From the NCBI GenBank assembly GCA_934047225.1, contig OW204011.1, positions 12,598,339 through 12,662,338 of the forward strand: DNA of 64,000 nucleotides, in the 5' to 3' direction. The notes below the pieces were generated by a model. That model ran no database searches. It was not told the DNA's origin and saw only the letters and a list, made by a program, of their open reading frames with translations. The number at the start of each line of letters is the position of its first letter. Positions within the stretch are counted from its first letter, which is position 1. The position numbers and the translations under genes are program-made. The DNA is from Ypsolopha sequella (Eukaryota; Arthropoda; Insecta; Lepidoptera; Ypsolophidae). Positions 1-13,200 of the stretch are shown piece after piece.

Positions 1-71
1 TAGAATGATTTAAGAAGAAAGTTTTTTTGTATAATACATGCCCGTGCAAAGCCGGGGCGGGTCACTAGTCA
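1..71 (+). mobile_element. Helitron 3' end, lepidopteran type
   Basis: The stretch reads GTATAATACATGCCCGTGC then AAGCCGGGGCGGGTC and ends near ACTAGT. The same terminal block is found at 45785-45830. Non-autonomous Helitrons in Lepidoptera typically end in a GC-rich hairpin followed by CTAG. The 5' part lies outside the window. Confidence 0.6.
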
Positions 72-400
72 TAAATAAAACAAACATATAACACGTCACG
101 TCGGCAATATCTCGACTCCTCAAATGTATGCGCTTACTCCCCCCCCCCCCCCCCCGCTTCGCTCTTCACCCCGGTCTCGTGTCCGTTAGTACTAGCCTTA
201 GAGCATGATGTAGTACGTACTGGAACACCCCCGACACTCCATACATTTCCGCCAATGGGGATACACATTGCCAAAATATCCCTGTAGGTGGCGCATCGTC
301 GATCCGTGAAAATCTGTCATTTCAGTACATTGTGATGGTTTATTTATTTTATTCATAAACAAAAATCCACAGCAAGTACATTCAGATTTCTTAAACATGA

Positions 401-633
401 AGCGTTTTTCTCGTTGTTTTTTTTTTCTTAGTTCCTAGCATTCCTCCAGATGTCGCTGTCCAATCTGTCCATGTCACCATGTATAAAATATGTTTCGTAG
501 CAATCAATGTCAAAGTGGTTTTTCGTTTGTTTGGAATCGGTGCAAATTTTATCTTTGATTCTGTTGCTAAAGAATACGACAGTGCCATCTAGGAATCTCA
601 TTTAACACTAAATTTGACATAAGGAAAAACGCT
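401..633. mobile_element. MITE with AGCGTTTTTC ends, copy 1
   Basis: The segment starts AGCGTTTTTCTCGTTG and ends GGAAAAACGCT, so the tips are inverted repeats. A close second copy occupies 50072-50296 in the same orientation. Both contain a CCAGATG-type motif and the words CAGTGCCATCTAGG. No transposase is encoded. Confidence 0.55.
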
Positions 634-1073
634 CATTGTGCCAATAACGGATTTCATTATGCTAAACACACATACTTATATACTCACATACATAAAAAAT
701 TGGAACATAACAATTATAATATGATTCAATTATATTATTGATTCGCAAAGAAGACTCCGTATTTATAATTCAAAGGTTTGTTATTATGAGTATGTTGAGT
801 GTCGGGTGATTAGAGGGTGTGTGTGCGTGTGTGTGAGTGCGTGTCTCATCTCATTTTGTGTAGTTTTTTGAGAATTTCGATTATTTTCTTGGAATTATGC
901 CTTTGCATGTCGTACCAGGTTGCAGTTGCTTAAACCTGTTTCTGACTTTACAATCGAAAAGATCTCCAAACAATGACTTATGCGCATTCCCCCACTACTT
1001 TTGCTCGTGCCTCTAAAACCGTACCGATGTGGGCAGACTGTTTTTCGTTATCTTCCTTCACCGACATACATAC

Positions 1074-1220
1074 CTGATCAAAGCTATGTCGTTGTGTAGT
1101 TCACGTGGCCTGCGTTTATACTCGGGGTGGACGAACAACTCGTCTATCTCGTAGTCTGTCTCGCTCTTGTTCGTCACGTGGTCCATGTTGACCACGCCCA
1201 CTCTCACTACCACGGGTTGC
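1074..1220 (-). CDS. clip protease exon with catalytic Asp
   Basis: The acceptor is TTTCGTTAG|G and the donor CAG|GTATGT. The translation begins [19 protein letters not shown], then continues to FVHPEYKRR and ends [12 protein letters not shown] followed by NDIAL is the standard context of the catalytic Asp in chymotrypsin-fold proteases. It starts with one base completing a split codon and ends with two bases of the next (147 bp). Further exons toward position 1 were not recognised. Confidence 0.88.
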
Positions 1221-4200
1221 CTAACGAAATACAATCAATTATGTAAGTAAATCAAAAATATTTTCAAGAAAGTATACTTCAAATGTCTTGTGAGTAACCA
1301 AACCAACACATGAACTTTGTTTATTTATAATAAGCATAGATAGTCGAATCTTTGACTGGAACATTAATTATATGCCTACTTTATATATTATTAACTTGTA
1401 TACATAGATGAGCACATACTGATTGGTACTTATTTTCTTTGTATATTTATTGTACCCCTTAATGTTTTATTACTAATGTTTATATAAATAATAGTTGTAT
1501 TACAATGTAACTAGTGGTATAGTACGTTTCAAATACCAAGGCCCCATTGCACTTTAGACGGTCATTAGGCGTTAACAATCGGATTAGTGATAACAAAAGA
1601 TAAAGTACGTTTCAAATACCAAGACCCTATTGCACTAGAAACTTAACAATGGGGCTCATAATGTTTGCCTTTTGTTATCTAATATATTGTTAATGCCTAA
1701 TGACCGTCTAAAGTGCAATGGGGCCTTGGTATTTGAAACGTACTATATCTATGTAAGTATTTACTTTAAAATGTCGGAAGTATGTGGCATAATAACAGCA
1801 TTGTAGTCTGCATTCAACTGCATACTGGCTGCAATACACGCTGAGTCAGAGCTTTTTTACCCAGCACTTCAAGTTTGTCTGTATCTACTTAAAATGTTTT
1901 TTTTGATTGTGCTAAGTAAATAAAGATTATGTCTATGTACATTTTTATCAAATTTTGATTGACATAGCCAAATACTGGAAATACTCAGTACCAAAGTGAT
2001 CTGTACCACACATTTCAGGAGATTTGCTTTAGTACTCTATTTGTCCGTGTTTAGATGTCTCCTCGTTTCCTCCCACTTATTTCACGGATATAAACACAAA
2101 AACTATAAGTATGACAAAATAATTAGTTTGGCCATTCAACGTGGCAACGCCGCCAACCTTTTTGGCACCCTTCCTACCGACACGGCAGCGATCAGAGCCT
2201 AAGTATGAAAACATCTCCGTATAGTTGCGTTTCAAACTACATCAAAATCGTATGGAATCTGGGAAACCGCTCCAAGCGGACGGTAGCGGAACTAACAGCT
2301 ACGTATGGCAACCTAAGTTTAGTTTCAAACGCAAAGATATTTTCATGCTTAGGCCATAGACTAAGTTCTACTACGTATAGACCGACAAAGGCGTAGCTAA
2401 TTTTTTACGCGCCCTTACGACACTAGGTGTCGCCAAGTGTTGCAAATAAGCATAATTTGTTTAATTGGCTGCAAGTAAACTCCCATAGTTACCAAGTAAA
2501 CATGTGGCTTTAATACGAGTAGCTTTGCTTAGAAAAACCAGATGGCGCTAAGTTGGCAACACTTACAGTGAATATTTCAGCGCCATCTATTTATCGAAGT
2601 GGGAATTATGTTAGTTACGTGACATCGCTGTGCCACTAGCGTCACCAATCGGTCTTCTTAGCATCGTTTTCTTTAGAGGATTTAGCAACGCCATCTAGAT
2701 TTCGTTAGAATTTTACACCTTATTGTAGGTACAAACTGATGTATGGGAACTGCTAGTCTATACGTAGTAATATTAGGCTACTGCACTCATGATGAATGTT
2801 GGTGCCACTAGGCTCCCTCCACTCAGGAACTCAATAAGTCTATATCAACCTCTCACCTGGACCTGACACTAGTGAAGCAATGTCCCGCACTCATGACGAA
2901 TGTTGGAGACACGATTGTTCCCCCACACAGGAACTCTACTGCACCCTTTTTCTCACGTTCTTCGTCTAACGACTTATAACCTATTGACACCTGAAACGAG
3001 ATGTTTCTATTGTAGTGAAAATCTGTACACATGTGGAAAGTTGAGTTGGGTCACATAGGGCCACAGGTCACTTAGTCCTTAGACAACTTAGCAACAATAT
3101 AGGACAAGTGAGATTTTTTTCTGCCAATGTCGGGATGTCGCGGCGGCGTAATGCGAGTGAAAGGCTTCGCCAAAGTAAAAAAATAGACACTTTTGGAACT
3201 TGCATACCTGCTTCAGTAAATAATGCATTATTTTGATAAAATAGTATATTACTAGCTTTTGCCAGCGGCTTCACCCGCGTTGAATAAGGTTTCGTTAATG
3301 AGGTAAACAAAGGAACATGATTTTACGAGCTTATGACTTTATCGTCAGCCCAAGCTTCAACGGAAATCCTCAATTATCCTTTTGAGTTGCCGTTTCCACC
3401 TTCCAGTGCCATTATCAGACCCTAGTCACTATGTTTTACATGGTTTTACTAAAGTACTAATCAAGACCAATCAAATAAGCCCGAATTCGAAGGGTCTGCT
3501 GTTGTCCGTTGAGGAGATATCGTATCCACCTTCCAGTCTCATCATTAGAACCTAGTTACCATATTTTACAAAAACACTCATTAAGACCGACCAAATAAGC
3601 CCAAACTCGAGAGGTCTGCTATTGTCCGTTGAGAAGTTACCATATCCACCTTTCAATTCCATCATCAAACCCTGAGACGTTCAGGTAGATACTGTCCTTT
3701 CACAATATTTCTTTATATACAATTTTTTCACTAATTCAGAAGCGGGCACTAAAATAACCAGGCTAGTTTGAGAGCCCACACGTGAGCATGCCACATAAAA
3801 CTGGAAACAGTCCTGGCGCAATAGGGCTGCCATCATCTAAATTGCCGACAGAGGACAAAAACTTCAAAAACCCCGGACATTAAGGTAAAATTGCAGTTTT
3901 TCCCCGGACACGCCTAAAATAAATATTCTAAAAAAAAAGAAGTTTTTATTTAACATTTTATTCATCAAATATTTTTCATTCAACATTAATAATTATTCAT
4001 TAAACAATAAATATGTTATATTGCCGCGCTGGAGTTGGCTTCGATGCGGTTTACGAACGAATGAATTATTTGCTTAGATTTGTTTTTATTTATTGATTAT
4101 CCTTCAATTAATTGTGGTTACGCCTGACACATATAGTGTCCGGGTTTTACCCGGATCTTTTTCCAAATCCTCCCCGGACGGTCCCCGGACGCCCTCCAAA

Positions 4201-7200
4201 CTAGGACAAATCCGGGGAAACCCGGACGGATGGCAGCCCTAGGCGCAAATCAACTCCAGCAAATTTCAAAGTTTGTCCTTGTGACTTGTTTATAGTAATC
4301 GCGAAACAAACCTTCATTGGGAACTGCAATCTTTTAAATTCAAGCGGAAGGTCATTTAGGATTAATGGTATGCGCGGCACGAAGAGCTGTTACTTGGAGT
4401 CTAGTGCCATTGCACAATTTTGGAGGCCGTATATTTCTAAACAACATGACTGGAACATCTACACGCAACATAAGACACGGAAGACCCGGCGGATTTAGAG
4501 AGTTTAACAATTCAACAGGATAATTTACCTATTTGATTCGTCTTTTTCACGAGAATTATCTCCAACACAATTAGTAGGCCAATAATAAAGACTTTATTAG
4601 CTTATGATAGAGGCGATAATTGATTAGTTTTTTAGCCTAATTGTCTTGGACAGTCAATACGTACATGGTATGGAAATTCCCCTGGCTCGGCTTCTACTCC
4701 ACCCAAAATATACGAATCTAGGGGCGGGGGCAGTTTGTTGACCATCTTCTCACATTCTGAAAAAATAAGCAGTAAAGAAGGTGACTTCGATGGATATAGC
4801 CCATAGATTTTCAAAAGGAGGCGTGACGTCATGTAAAGGGGGGTACGAGGCACTTATTTGTGCGAAAAGGGTATTTGTAGGAACAAAACTAATGAGGGGT
4901 TTTCAAAGTCAAATTAAAAAGGAAAAATTAGTACCGAACGACTCGATAGATGGTGCTTGTACTAAAAGTGTCAATAAATGTGTTTCTGGCAACACTAGAT
5001 TCATGTATTATTGCTAAGATCTATTGTTCTTTCCATAGTGAATTCTTAGGGAAACTGTGTATTTTTACAATTAGCCACAACGCATGGGCTGATCATGTTG
5101 AAAAATGAATGAAACACCAAGTAGAAAACAACACCATATATACACAACAAAATAAGAATATTTTTGTGAAGGGTGTTGTTGGATTTGACACTTAACTTGA
5201 AATTTTTTAGCCCACAAAATATTGCTGCCCACAGATTAAAAAATCTTTGATTTTTGACACTTGATAGCAGGGTAACGCCATCTATGTTTACCTCTGAAAG
5301 CTTGATCAAGGTCAGTCTGGAAAACCTCTCATTAGGTACAGAAATACAGTTATACTACGTTTAGCGAGACTATACACTTGCAGTACGACATTAGCCCCTA
5401 CAGAGAAGAATATAAGATAGGTACAAAGTCCAATGTGTCCTACTTGATGCGGTCTCCACTGTACCATGATAATCATGTATGTATCTATGTAAATACTTTA
5501 TTGCACAAACATAAACAATGTACAAAGGTGAACTTAGCGCTAATTAGCATTCTCCACCAGTTAACCTTTGTTGATGTGGAGAGTTCAAGGGTAGTGCCAG
5601 ATAAGTTTATCAATTAACGAAATCATATATGTATACTGTATAGGATATTTAAGTAAACTGATAAATAATCACGAGACTTTTATGATGTCCATTTAATATT
5701 ATTCTTAAGGGGCTGCAGAAGCAAAACTGCGTTTACAGACGTTTTTAAATTGGTTTAAACTTTCTACATGAATATTACAAATCTTTGAAAAAAAATATAT
5801 CACACATATTGACCCATGTCCCGTAATTGTGATGTTTTAAAATCTTAAAAGCAACGAGAAAATAAATAGTTACCTTTAATAACCTTTCAAATGCTTTAAA
5901 AAACTGATAAATAGTTTAAACTTTTTAAATTCAAAAGAGACAAGGTTAAAACTTATACACACACACGAGCAATACAAAAATCTAACACAATGATGTTTAA
6001 AACTTTAAAATATGAAAAGCATTATTTTCTCTATTTTGCGCTACTCGGCGACACAGCGATCGTCGTAACAGCCACTTTGCAATGCACTCTGATATGAACG
6101 TTATTTATATTTCGTTATTGTCGATATTTGTACTGACATATTTCGAGCTGCTAATTTAGCTTACAAGCCTATTAAGTCGCATTTATAATAGCATTTAGCA
6201 ATTAGCACCTGTGTTTACTATCCCGTGTTAATTGGATTGGTTGCTTACTATAATGATTTAATAAGTTCACAAGCTATTTCACATAGTGTGCTATCGTGGA
6301 GATTGCCGCTGACCTACAACTATTGCAGTGCGGGCGATAAGTTGGACGGCGGGCTTTTCTTCGATGGCACATTTTAATGTCTTGCTTTGTTTAAATATTT
6401 ACTTATAATTCTGTTGCAACTATGGATGAAAGAGCGAATTTCTCCTACTAGAGGTGAAAACTTAAAAGGAGAATTCGGCAACAAAAACTGTTAAATATGT
6501 TATAAATAAATGATTTTGATTTTTGATTTTGATTTGAATAATATTTATGTATTAACCTACATAAATTTTAGTAGCTATATGTACAATTAAAGCCGATTCC
6601 GAAGACATTAATTTTAGTGTTAGTGCTGTCAAAACTTAAATTTTTCCAAAGTAATTTAGCTTCTGTTTTCAACACTTATGAACTATTTCGCAATAAAGAA
6701 AATTTTGTTTTGAAACGGCTTTATTATCAACTCATAGTCATAACAGAAAAAAATGAAAATGAAAAAACTCCAGGAGGACATGTGAATTTTACAAGTTATA
6801 CAACGTGTAACAGAAAGGTGTAACCATATTTGAAGAGCTTATTCAGTCAATGGTAGAACAACTTTTACTATGGAGGCAACCCTGAAATCTCAACAAAAAA
6901 AATCTGCCCTTCCATACATTTCGGCCGAGCGGCATTGCATTTTTCTATGAAACAGGTAAATTTTTTTTTTGAGATACAGTGTTTGTTCCATAAAGTTGTT
7001 CTATACCATTGACTGAGTAAGCTCTTCAAACATGGTTACACCTTTCTGTTACACATTGTATAAGTGACTGATTATGTAGATGTAGATAGATAGTGTTGTA
7101 ACGACAGACGATAGCCGGGAAACTGTAAATGTTAATGTTGGCAGCACTAGTCGCGAAGGAACTCGTGAGTGAGCGGGACGAGAGATGATGACGGTGTGGG

Positions 7201-10200
7201 AGGAGATAGCAGTGATGAAAAAAGAAGGAACGATGGAGAAATTTGTATACACCGTGTAATGATGACCTGCTCAGAAAATGAAACCACGTATAGGGGATGT
7301 TATGAGGGTTCTTTGTACTAAATTTCATTTCGACATTCCTATTAATACATCTACAAATTAATAATTAATTTAGTTTCGCTCACAAGTGCAACGAACTAAC
7401 CACGTTTTTTTAACAGGCTTAAAAAATGCGATGTTGCCGCTGCGTGCAGGTAACTGACATGTAGTAATACTGGAAGGGAAGGTGCACACTTGGAACACGA
7501 TTTATTTTGTTCGAGAAAACAAATTTCTGTAAACAGAAATATTTTCTCGAAATTGTTTTTTTTATGGCTTTGTAGAGGTATTCCCTACATGTGGTTTCAT
7601 TTTCTGAGCAGTGGGTCTACCGCGTAATTCTCATTTTCATCAACATCAACTTGAGATTGAAATTTGTCGTGCGTGCGACGACGCCCGCCTAACGTGCCAT
7701 CTCTTTTGCACGCGTTGAATTTCGCATGCATTTGCTTGAAGTTGATACAAATGAGAATTACGCGGTAGACCCGCAGGTGTTGGTGCCAGCCGGGTACAAC
7801 AGAAAGGGGAAGATTTGTCACAGAAGCAAACGAAGTGAGTACCTAATATTGTTCTCATCACATAGAAACACATAAGTCGAGGCATGGGATGGCTATAAGG
7901 GGAGATGGGAGGCCGGCCATGTAGGGACACAAAGTCCCGAAGCTGATTGTTTACTCACAAGAAATGTACGATTATACAACATACGTATATGCATATACTG
8001 GGTGTAATGATGACCTGCTCAGAAAATGAAACCACATGTAGGGAATACCTCTACAAAGCCATAAAAAAAACAATTTCCAGAAAATATTTCTGTTTACAGA
8101 AATTTGTTTTCTCGAACAAAATAAATCGTGTTCCAAGTTTGCACCTTCCCTTCCAGTATTACTACATGTCAGTAACCTGCACGAAGCGGCAACATCGCAT
8201 TTTTAAGCCTGTTAAAAAAACGTGGTTAGTACGTTGCACTTGTGAGCGAAACTAAATTAATTATTAATTTGTAGATGTATTAATAGGAATGTCGAAATGA
8301 AATTTAGTACAAAGAACCCTCATAACATCCCCTATACGTGGTTTCATTTTCTGAGCAGGTCATCATTACACGGTGTATAGACGTCGCATAAATGACAGAA
8401 AGACTGATCAACATAGATCCTAGGCAAACGATATTTGCATAATGTAATTTGCAACAAGTGTTGATAGACTCTGTTTTAGAAGGTAGAGATAGGATTGTCG
8501 AATGTCTAGGGGAAGACTTCCACAAGCGGATTGGTGACACTGTGAAAGAATTTGTATTTATGTTGATGTTGTATTCAGGAAATCAGAGGAGCATAGCTCT
8601 GCTTGGTCGCTGAAGGCGGTCTCGAAGTTAGGCAGGAGAAAAAGGACTGTTGAGAGCTTTATTAAGGGTCGGTTGCGCCAAACATGCTCTCGCGTTTGGA
8701 CAATTTAGCATATTAAAACAAAATATTTTTAACAAATAAAATTTGTGTAAGTAGTAAAAAAGTTGAACTACATTATAATTTTCCAGATTTGACACAAGTA
8801 TCACAAGCATCGGGAAAAAAAATCTGAAAGATCATTAAAATCACGAATCAATAAAAAGACTGCTAAATATTTTTTTCTTTTGCCTTGTTGTTATTATTTA
8901 TTTATTTTCAATATCCTTAAAAATAAACTAAAACACCTTAAAAAATTAGACTTAATATGTCAATGTAGCCGATTCTAAAGGCTTTAATTTTAGTTTTAGT
9001 GCTGTCAAAACTAAAATTATTCCAAAGTAATTTTGCTTCTATTTATAATATTTAAGGACTATTTTGCAATAAACAAAATGTTGTTTTGTTTATTGCAAAA
9101 TAGTCCTTAAAGTTTTTAGTTTTAGAGCTGTCAAAACTAAATTTTCTTCATCGCAAAAAAATCCTTAAAGTGTTAGACTTAGAAGCTAAATTACTTTGGA
9201 ATAATTTAAGTTTTGACAGGAATAAAACTAAAATTAAAGCCTTTAGAGTCGGCTTTATTATGTGATGTGACAATGACCTTAATTACTTTTTTATGTAGAT
9301 ACGTTTCGTTTTACGATCTCAAAATTACATCCAAGTGAAATAATCAAAAAATTACGTGACGTTCCGTTCCTTGCAGTAACTTACCAAGTTCAGCGCCATC
9401 TATCCAGCGACTAGGGAAGAGTAAAAAAAAAAGAAAAGAAAATCCCTCACTCACCAATCTCCGCCCGCCTCTTCGTTTTCTGTTCGTTGATGCTGTCAAT
9501 CGGGAACCTTTGCTGAGTATTCGGGCCTGCTCCTCTTTGGCTCTCCGTGGTTGTACTGACGGGCTTGTTGTTAGCGATAGTAGTAGTTTGACGTGTAGGT
9601 GCCGATAAGATGAATAACTCGTCATCATCGTCTTTAAAATAAGATTTAGTTTGTATTACTTTATGTCAAATTCGGTGACTTTTAACCTAACCTTAATAAT
9701 TTAATATATTTAATACAAAAATAATCCTAAAGAAATAATTATAAAAAGAAAATTGCCTCTAGATCACTGCCCTGCGGGAAAGTGCCCAAAATACTTGCTA
9801 CATTACCTCTCTGTATGGCAAGACTTATACGCTGGCCTAGATAAGAGCCAGCTCGCCGGTCGCCGCTAGTGTTCACAAGCTTTACAGAGAGGTCCGTGAC
9901 AAGCTGACGCGCCTCCGGACCCCATGTCCCCATTGTCTCGACCCCAAAAGGCGCAAACATGTAGCTTGAACCTATTGCCACATATCTACGCCTCTTGGAG
10001 AGCTCAGCAGCGGCCGCCGCCGAACCAGCAGCCCTACTGCTTTGGGAAACATGAGAGGGCGCCAGCGTATCCACGCAGGTTGCATCCCACACGAGCGGCC
10101 TCCCAATGTGTCGCATGTTGATAGACTCTGTTTTTGAAGGTAGAGATAGGATTGTCGAATGTCTAAAGGAAGACTTCCACAGGCGGATTGGTGACACTGT

Positions 10201-13200
10201 GAAAGAATTTGTATACATGTTGATGCTGTGTTCGGGAAATCGGAGGAGCATAGCTCTGCTTGGTCGCTGAAGGCGGTCTCGAAGTTAGGCAGGAGAAAAA
10301 GGACTGTTGACAGCCAAACATGCTCTCGCGTTTGGTCAATTTAGCATATTAAAACAAAATATTTTTAACAAATAAAAATTTTGTACGTAGTTAAGAAGTT
10401 GAACTACATTATAATTTTTCAGATTTGACACAAGTATCACAAGCATCGCGAAAAAAATCGGAAAGATCACTAAAATCACGAAAAACGTAATTTGGCGTTG
10501 CTAACAGAAAACAACTTTTTTTTTGTTCCAAATTGAAATATATTTTTTTGCTTAAAGAGATCAAAGTACCTTATTCATATAATATATTAATATTTTAAAA
10601 GGTACAAAAGGAACCTTATGGTGAGACTCCATTGTCCGTCCGTCCGTCCGTATGTCACAGTCTCATAACTTTAGCACCGTTAAAGAAAAAGACATGAAAT
10701 TTGACACAAAAATAGCATTAATTTGCCCACATATCACGATGTAAAAATAAAAATCAAAAATTTGATATTGTTCAAAATATTTCCAAAACAAAAGTGAGAA
10801 AAATAAAAAATATTAGCCTAAAAATACACTATGGGTACGTAGTAATACTTTATATTCTCTGCTATGGGTATCATATAGTATATTTTTACAATCAACTTTT
10901 TAATATCTACAATTTAATACCCACATTGTATTTTTAGGCTAATATTTTTTATTTTTCTCAGTTTTGTCTTGTAAATATATTGAACAATCTCAAATTTTTC
11001 ATTTTATTTTTACATCGTGATATGTGGGCAAATTAATGCTATTTTTGTGCCAAATTTCGTGTCTTTATGTTTAACGGTGCTAAAGTTATGAGGCTGTGAC
11101 ATACGGACGGACAACGGAGTCTCATCATAAGGTTCCTTTCGTACTTTTTAGGTACTACGGAACCCTAAAAATATTTGATAAAAATACAATATGGGTATCA
11201 AATTGTAGGTATTAAAAAGTTTATTGTAAAAATATATACTTTTACTATATTTACTGGCACAAGTTTCGAGAAATCTTTAAAAAAAAAACAAAAATATGTA
11301 TGTCCCCCCCCCCTTATCTCCAAAACTGGTGGACCAAAAAATCTAAAAAAAATCATGTTAATATGTGTTTACGTAAAGATTACAATAAATCCACTCCCCA
11401 CTGCCGGAGCCCTGTGTCTACCCACCCACATGTAGACCCACCCAGTGCGCCAACGTTGGCGAATCCCATCTGTCCAACACATGCGCAGGATGACGTTGGC
11501 ACTGCCGCGGATGCGACCTAACAACGAGGCGCAGCGTTTCCTATGCTGGCTCTACACATCAGCAGACGCATCGGCAGATGCGATCTGCCTATGCATCCGC
11601 CGATGTGTAGAGGGGGTGATTTGGTCGTCCGTGGTAGGTATTTGACATCTGCAGATGCATCTGTCACCGATTCGTCGTTTGTCGGTTTTTGTGGCACGGA
11701 TCAAAGAGATTCGGCACGCACGCGCGGTGTGTGTCGTCCACACAACTGCCGACGCATCAGTTGCTAATGAGCCGCGAGCGAGGTAGTTTTATCGTACTGG
11801 CTCCGTGTTATTATGGCGGCAATGGACACGACTGAAACTTTTAAATTCATAGAGCTTTAGACTTCCACAGCCCAGTGGAGGTCCCGGGTTCAAATCCTGA
11901 CCGCTTCAAAATTTTTGTTTCATGGTTCCCTTTTTCACGTTTTTTCCCTGACATTTACTTCTATAATCCACTTACTTAGTTCTGTTTCTGTGTATCGCTA
12001 GCATCCACCACCTTCTCCTTTGCCATTTCTTTTTAATCACTGTATTTCGACGCACACACAAATAGTAATTAAAAGTGCCAAATAAATATATAGCTGCGGC
12101 AGCTACGGTCTCCACGTCCATTTCGTGCATGCGTGTTGCGTCTGTCGAGGTTTAACACAGACTGATCGACCTGCAGACGCAGTCAGATGTGTGGACGCCT
12201 CGCGGTGATCCATCTGCTGATGCATCGGCGGACTTCGCAGATACGTCGGCGTACGCATCTGATGATGTGTAGAGCCAGCATAGGATCGTAGGAAATCCAT
12301 CGATCCTTGCATCCGCAAACATGCCTGAGGCACTACAATACCGCGGCAGCCCCATCACCACCCTAAACGCGTTGTTGTACTGGACGTTATTGGTCTTCGA
12401 GCTACAAAAGCTTGAAGACCCCCGCTGTAAAGTAAAATCTACAAATTAAAAAGCCTTACCTTCGCTTTGAGCAGATGATGTTGGTCTTGTCTGGGGTGGG
12501 GGAGTCGTTGTTCTTCTTGTTGAAGGGGGACGGGTCGGTCTTGTGGGTGGGGGTGGGGCTGGAGCTCCGGCTGGGGGTTGTGTTGGTCTTGCATTTGAAG
12601 GTGGTCTCTGTGGTGCTGCAGGTGGTGCAGGTGCTGCATCTGGAGCTGTAAAAGAAGAGTTAGAATCTAGAAGAAGAATAACAAAGTTTTTCTAACTGAG
12701 GTTGCTGCTGTACTTCCAATGTTAATATTGGTGTAAGTAGTAAATAGTAAAAAGAAATTATTAGTAATCTATATAAATATATAAAACAAAGTCGTGTTAG
12801 TTACACCACTTATAACTCAAAATCGGCTGGATCGATGTTAGTTATCTCTTTTTTTATGTATTCTTATCCGCTCCGAATAGCAGAATAAGTAATAAAATAT
12901 CGGATAAGTTATCGAATAACAATTAATTAATTAATTAATTTTACGAATGCAAACAGCATGTGGTGCCATCTGTTGACAAAACTACGCATATAAAAGAAAC
13001 CTATTTATCTAGCGTTCTGATATCATAAAATAACATCTAAACCCCAAGTTTTAAAAATCGCTTAGTTATTCCAAGAACTATTATTTCTGCATATATTCAA
13101 TACCCTACGCTAAGCCTAACAACGGTACTGAAACTACTACATGGGTCCCTGCCATTCTTCTTTCGCAATGGCAAGCAATAAAAAATTCCTAAATTAAGTT

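Noticed and set aside
198..398. Cys-rich minus-strand frame (SECTCCGF..CMECRGC)
   Set aside because: It lies beside a repeat, has no splice context and does not match a protease C-terminal exon.
1830..1870. Candidate for the missing catalytic-His exon (minus strand, CTGACTCAGCG)
   Set aside because: The first bases resemble LTAAHC, but the frame reads LTQRVL, no GG or W precedes it, and no acceptor/donor pair fits the needed phases.
7999..8255. ATG-started frame [18 protein letters not shown] shared by two MITE copies (also 23710)
   Set aside because: It starts in the terminal repeat. The few differences are mostly amino-acid-changing, and one indel shifts the frame. Both copies are young, so an open frame is not evidence of coding.
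11887..11897. Possible tRNA gene from GGTTCAAATCC
   Set aside because: The B box is present, but no acceptor stem, anticodon arm or A box fits. The same holds at 13918 and 14577, which are SINEs.
12439..12639. His/Gln-rich minus-strand frame ([13 protein letters not shown])
   Set aside because: It is a shadow of the Pro-rich protease exon, which has proper splice sites in another frame.
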